A DNA stretch of 35,216 nucleotides. It comes from an uncultured Veillonella sp. (GTDB lineage: Bacteria; Bacillota; Negativicutes; Veillonellales; Veillonellaceae). Below the pieces are notes generated by a model. It saw nothing but the letters and a program-made list of their open reading frames with translations, made no database searches and had not been told where the DNA came from. The translations under genes were made by a program, and so were the position numbers. The stretch is taken from NCBI GenBank assembly GCA_900549845.1, contig URPT01000002.1:1-35216 (forward strand), in the 5' to 3' direction. Below, in pieces: positions 32,778-35,216 of the stretch. Each line of letters opens with the position of its first letter. Within the stretch, counting starts at the first letter, position 1.

Positions 32778-34346
32778 CTATTTTGTAATTTTGTTAGTAA
32801 TCCAGTAGTAATCACTTGGGTACATGACAGCACCTTTCAAGTAAGAACCAGTAACGATATTAGTTTTAGGGTAACCTAAGAACAATGCAGCACCATCATT
32901 CATCAATAATTGTTGAATTTGAATTGCATAGTCACGACGTTTTGCAGGATCGAATTCAGTTTCAGCAGCATCTAACAATTGGTCAACTTGTGGATTGGAG
33001 TAACCAGAACCGTTTTGAGGGTTGGAACCATCCACATTAGTATGCCAGTAGTTAGCTAAGAACCAGATTGGATCGCCTGTATTAGCAGTTACGATGTTGG
33101 AGATAAGCATATCATAGTCGCCATCTTGACCCATTTTATCAATCAAGTTATAGTCAACTGTTTTGATTTTCATGTCGATACCCACTTTTTTAAGGTCTGC
33201 TTGAACAGCTTCTGCATAAAGTGGTAATTCTGCACGAGAGTTATATACTACGAAGTCAAATGTTAATGGTTTGCCATCTTTATCAAGGATGCCGTCCCCA
33301 TCAGTATCTTTCCAACCATCTTCTGCTAATAATTGTTTAGAACGTTCAGGGTTATACGCATTAGGATCTTTCAAATCTTTGAAGCCATAGTCCATGGATG
33401 GTGGAATTGGAGCGGAACCAGGAATGAATGTACCTTTTAACAATACATCAGCATAGTTTTTACGGTCTGTTGCGGAAATAACAGCTGCACGTACTTTGTC
33501 ATCACCAAGAACACCTTTTTGGTTGATACGAGCCAATACTACGCGAAGAGATGCGATTTCATCAACCTTGAACTTATCGTTATTTTGGAATAAGCCCATT
33601 TCACCAGCACCGATATTAACAGCCATATCTACGTCGCCAGATTGTAAGCTCATAGCGCGAGTATTAGGGTCATCGATGGAAGGAATTTCTACAGTTTTAA
33701 ATGGTACTGTACCATCCCAATAGTTTTCGTTAGCAGCCATCTCAGCACGATCTTTTGTGAAAGATTTAACTACGTATGGACCTGTACCAATAGGACCTTC
33801 CTTCGCAAAGTTACGGCCATCTTTTTCAGCTTGAACGTCAACGATTAGGAACAACGGATCCGCTAAAAGGCCAGGCATATTAGGATATTCTTTTGTTGTA
33901 TGAATAACTAATTGTTGACCATTAGCTTCCATAGAGTCATATTCGAAAAATGTTTTTGCACGATTGGATTTTTCAAAAGCCCGTTCGATAGATGCTTTAA
34001 CTGCTGCAGCATCAACTTTTTTACCATTAGAGAATTTCACCTTATCATTGATTGTGAAAGTCCACGTTTTATGGTCTGGGGATACTTCCCATTTAGATGC
34101 AATCCATGGTTGAGGTTTCATGTGTTCGTCAAACTTAGCCAATGTTTCGCCTACACCATAGCGCATAACAACCCATGCGAAGAAGTTTTCTGTAGGTTCT
34201 AATGTGGATGCGAAGTTAGTTACACCAACTTTTAAAACATCCTTATTAGCAGCACCATTATTATCAGAGCCGCAACCAGCGATGAAGGAACCCATCACTA
34301 CAATGCTAAGACCTGCTAAGAGGGCTTTTTTCCAAGATTTTTTCAT
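32778..34346 (-). CDS. Substrate-binding lipoprotein of the peptide/nickel-type importer (SBP_5 family)
   Basis: 522 residues. Lipoprotein signal KKSWKKALLAGLSIVVMG with lipidated Cys25 in FIAGC, so it is attached to the outer face of the inner membrane. The chain is a full-length SBP_5 protein: TLEPTENFFAWVVMRYGVGE at the front, the family stretch EGPIGTGPYVVKSFTKDRAE near the middle, and an EF-hand-like DTDGDGILDKDGK. Ligand may be a peptide, nickel or a metallophore; it cannot be decided here. I start at the ATG before KKSWKK because AAGGAG is correctly placed; the longer frame to 34379 has no SD. It lies between permease and ATPases, and a broken paralogue lies downstream. Confidence 0.92.
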   Translation of the reverse strand: MKKSWKKALLAGLSIVVMGSFIAGCGSDNNGAANKDVLKVGVTNFASTLEPTENFFAWVVMRYGVGETLAKFDEHMKPQPWIASKWEVSPDHKTWTFTINDKVKFSNGKKVDAAAVKASIERAFEKSNRAKTFFEYDSMEANGQQLVIHTTKEYPNMPGLLADPLFLIVDVQAEKDGRNFAKEGPIGTGPYVVKSFTKDRAEMAANENYWDGTVPFKTVEIPSIDDPNTRAMSLQSGDVDMAVNIGAGEMGLFQNNDKFKVDEIASLRVVLARINQKGVLGDDKVRAAVISATDRKNYADVLLKGTFIPGSAPIPPSMDYGFKDLKDPNAYNPERSKQLLAEDGWKDTDGDGILDKDGKPLTFDFVVYNSRAELPLYAEAVQADLKKVGIDMKIKTVDYNLIDKMGQDGDYDMLISNIVTANTGDPIWFLANYWHTNVDGSNPQNGSGYSNPQVDQLLDAAETEFDPAKRRDYAIQIQQLLMNDGAALFLGYPKTNIVTGSYLKGAVMYPSDYYWITNKITK

Positions 34347-34495
34347 GTAAAATCTCCTTGTTCCATTACATATAAACATAAAACATACACATCATGACCA
34401 CTACAATCTACAATAGTCATAATGGAAAAACCTTATTACCGCCTATTTATATAACAACTTTCACAACACAACCTATAAATAAGCATCACACGTAA

Positions 34496-35216
34496 CTAAC
34501 CTTGGTTCTTAGGATCCACTACGTCCCGTAAGGAATCAGACCAAAGGTTAAAGATAGCAACTACGATAAGGATGGACATACCAGGGAAGGCCATCAGCCA
34601 TGGACTGGTTTGTAAATATTGACGACCTTCGTTAAGCATAAGGCCCCATTCTGGTGTTGGTGGTTGAGCACCAAATCCAAGGAAGGAAAGACCTGCTACT
34701 TCAATCATGATAGCCCCAATATCAAGTGCCCCTGTTGTAACAACAAGAGGAAGGATATTGGGAATGATATGACGTCTTAGAATAGTCGTTGTAGAGGCCC
34801 CCATCATGACAGCCGCCGTTACATACTCTTCACCGCGAACTTTCAACGTCATAGACCGTACAAGACGAGCATATTTTGCCCAACCAACTACAGATAGCGC
34901 TATAATCGTATTCACGATGCTACCACCAAGGATACCAGCAATAGCAATGGCCAAAACGATACCCGGGAAGGATAACATGATGTCTGCTAAACGCATAAGA
35001 ACCATTTCAACTTTACCGCCAAAATAGCCTGCTATAGCACCGATGATAGTACCAATGCTCACCATGATAACGACGATGGATACGCCCATGAACAAGGATA
35101 ATTGAGTACCATAAATGACGCGAGATAATACATCACGACCCAATTTATCCGTACCAAACCAGTGTTGACTGCTTGGCGCTTGCAATGCTTGGCTCATATT
35201 TGAGGTGAAAGCATCA
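34496..35216 (-). CDS. ABC importer permease (DppC/NikC type), 5' end outside the window
   Basis: Inner-membrane permease, second permease position of peptide/nickel importers. The reading frame stays open through the window edge, so the visible 239 residues are the C-terminal part; an internal Met (SQALQAPSS) is not the true start. It shows SSQHWFGTDKLGRDVLSRVI, the conserved DppC stretch, then about five transmembrane helices. The EAA loop EEYVTAAVMMGASTTTILRRH contacts an ATPase, and FLGFGAQPPTPEWG follows. The 149-base spacer to the binding-protein gene shows no terminator; a partner DppB-type permease is expected upstream, outside the window. Confidence 0.93.
   Translation of the reverse strand, partial: DAFTSNMSQALQAPSSQHWFGTDKLGRDVLSRVIYGTQLSLFMGVSIVVIMVSIGTIIGAIAGYFGGKVEMVLMRLADIMLSFPGIVLAIAIAGILGGSIVNTIIALSVVGWAKYARLVRSMTLKVRGEEYVTAAVMMGASTTTILRRHIIPNILPLVVTTGALDIGAIMIEVAGLSFLGFGAQPPTPEWGLMLNEGRQYLQTSPWLMAFPGMSILIVVAIFNLWSDSLRDVVDPKNQG

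Overview
The window looks like chromosomal DNA of a Negativicutes bacterium, most probably a Veillonella. This is inferred from the moderately AT-rich sequence, strong GGAGG-type ribosome binding sites, Firmicute-like gene families and my recognition of the protein sequences; no search was run. There is no rRNA, insertion sequence, prophage or CRISPR array. Most of the window is ordinary housekeeping DNA with a few accessory patches.

Layout. (1) 1-1500: the 3' part of a tRNA-Val and its terminator, then two secreted proteins of unknown function that converge on a shared terminator. (2) 1600-12710, minus strand: a long run with an ACT-domain protein (UPF0237), its usual UPF0210 partner, wecA/tagO and wecB (lipid-linked and UDP-amino-sugar supply for surface glycans), then atpZ, atpI and the complete F-type ATP synthase operon atpBEFHAGDC. 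(3) 12845-15535, minus strand: phosphoglucomutase and a YitT-family membrane protein. (4) 15741-20462, plus strand: ispE (isoprenoid synthesis) overlapping a GntR/FCD regulator, a sodium:alanine symporter and glutamate dehydrogenase. (5) 20550-22327, minus strand: two queuosine-precursor genes, queT (precursor uptake) behind a convincing preQ1 riboswitch with its own terminator and antiterminator, and queC (precursor synthesis). Between them is a patch of degenerate repeats with one possible 60-residue ORF. (6) 22395-24398: exonuclease III, a small membrane protein and a mercaptopyruvate-type sulfurtransferase. (7) 24616-27930: a two-gene accessory module, a 967-residue PLD nuclease/SF2 helicase/DUF3427 protein followed 6 bases later by a Nudix hydrolase. 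(8) 28245-29180: a membrane-anchored DUF3829-like protein. (9) 29287-35216, minus strand: a peptide/nickel-type ABC importer (permease cut by the window edge, binding lipoprotein, two ATPases), followed downstream by a second binding-protein gene that is split by one in-frame TAA.

The best leads are the preQ1 switch, whose antiterminator pairing can be read directly; the PLD-helicase-Nudix pair, a plausible defence or repair module; the 18-bp palindrome, resembling a metal-sensor operator, in front of the interrupted binding-protein gene; and a hairpin that would hide the ribosome binding site of the 60-residue ORF.
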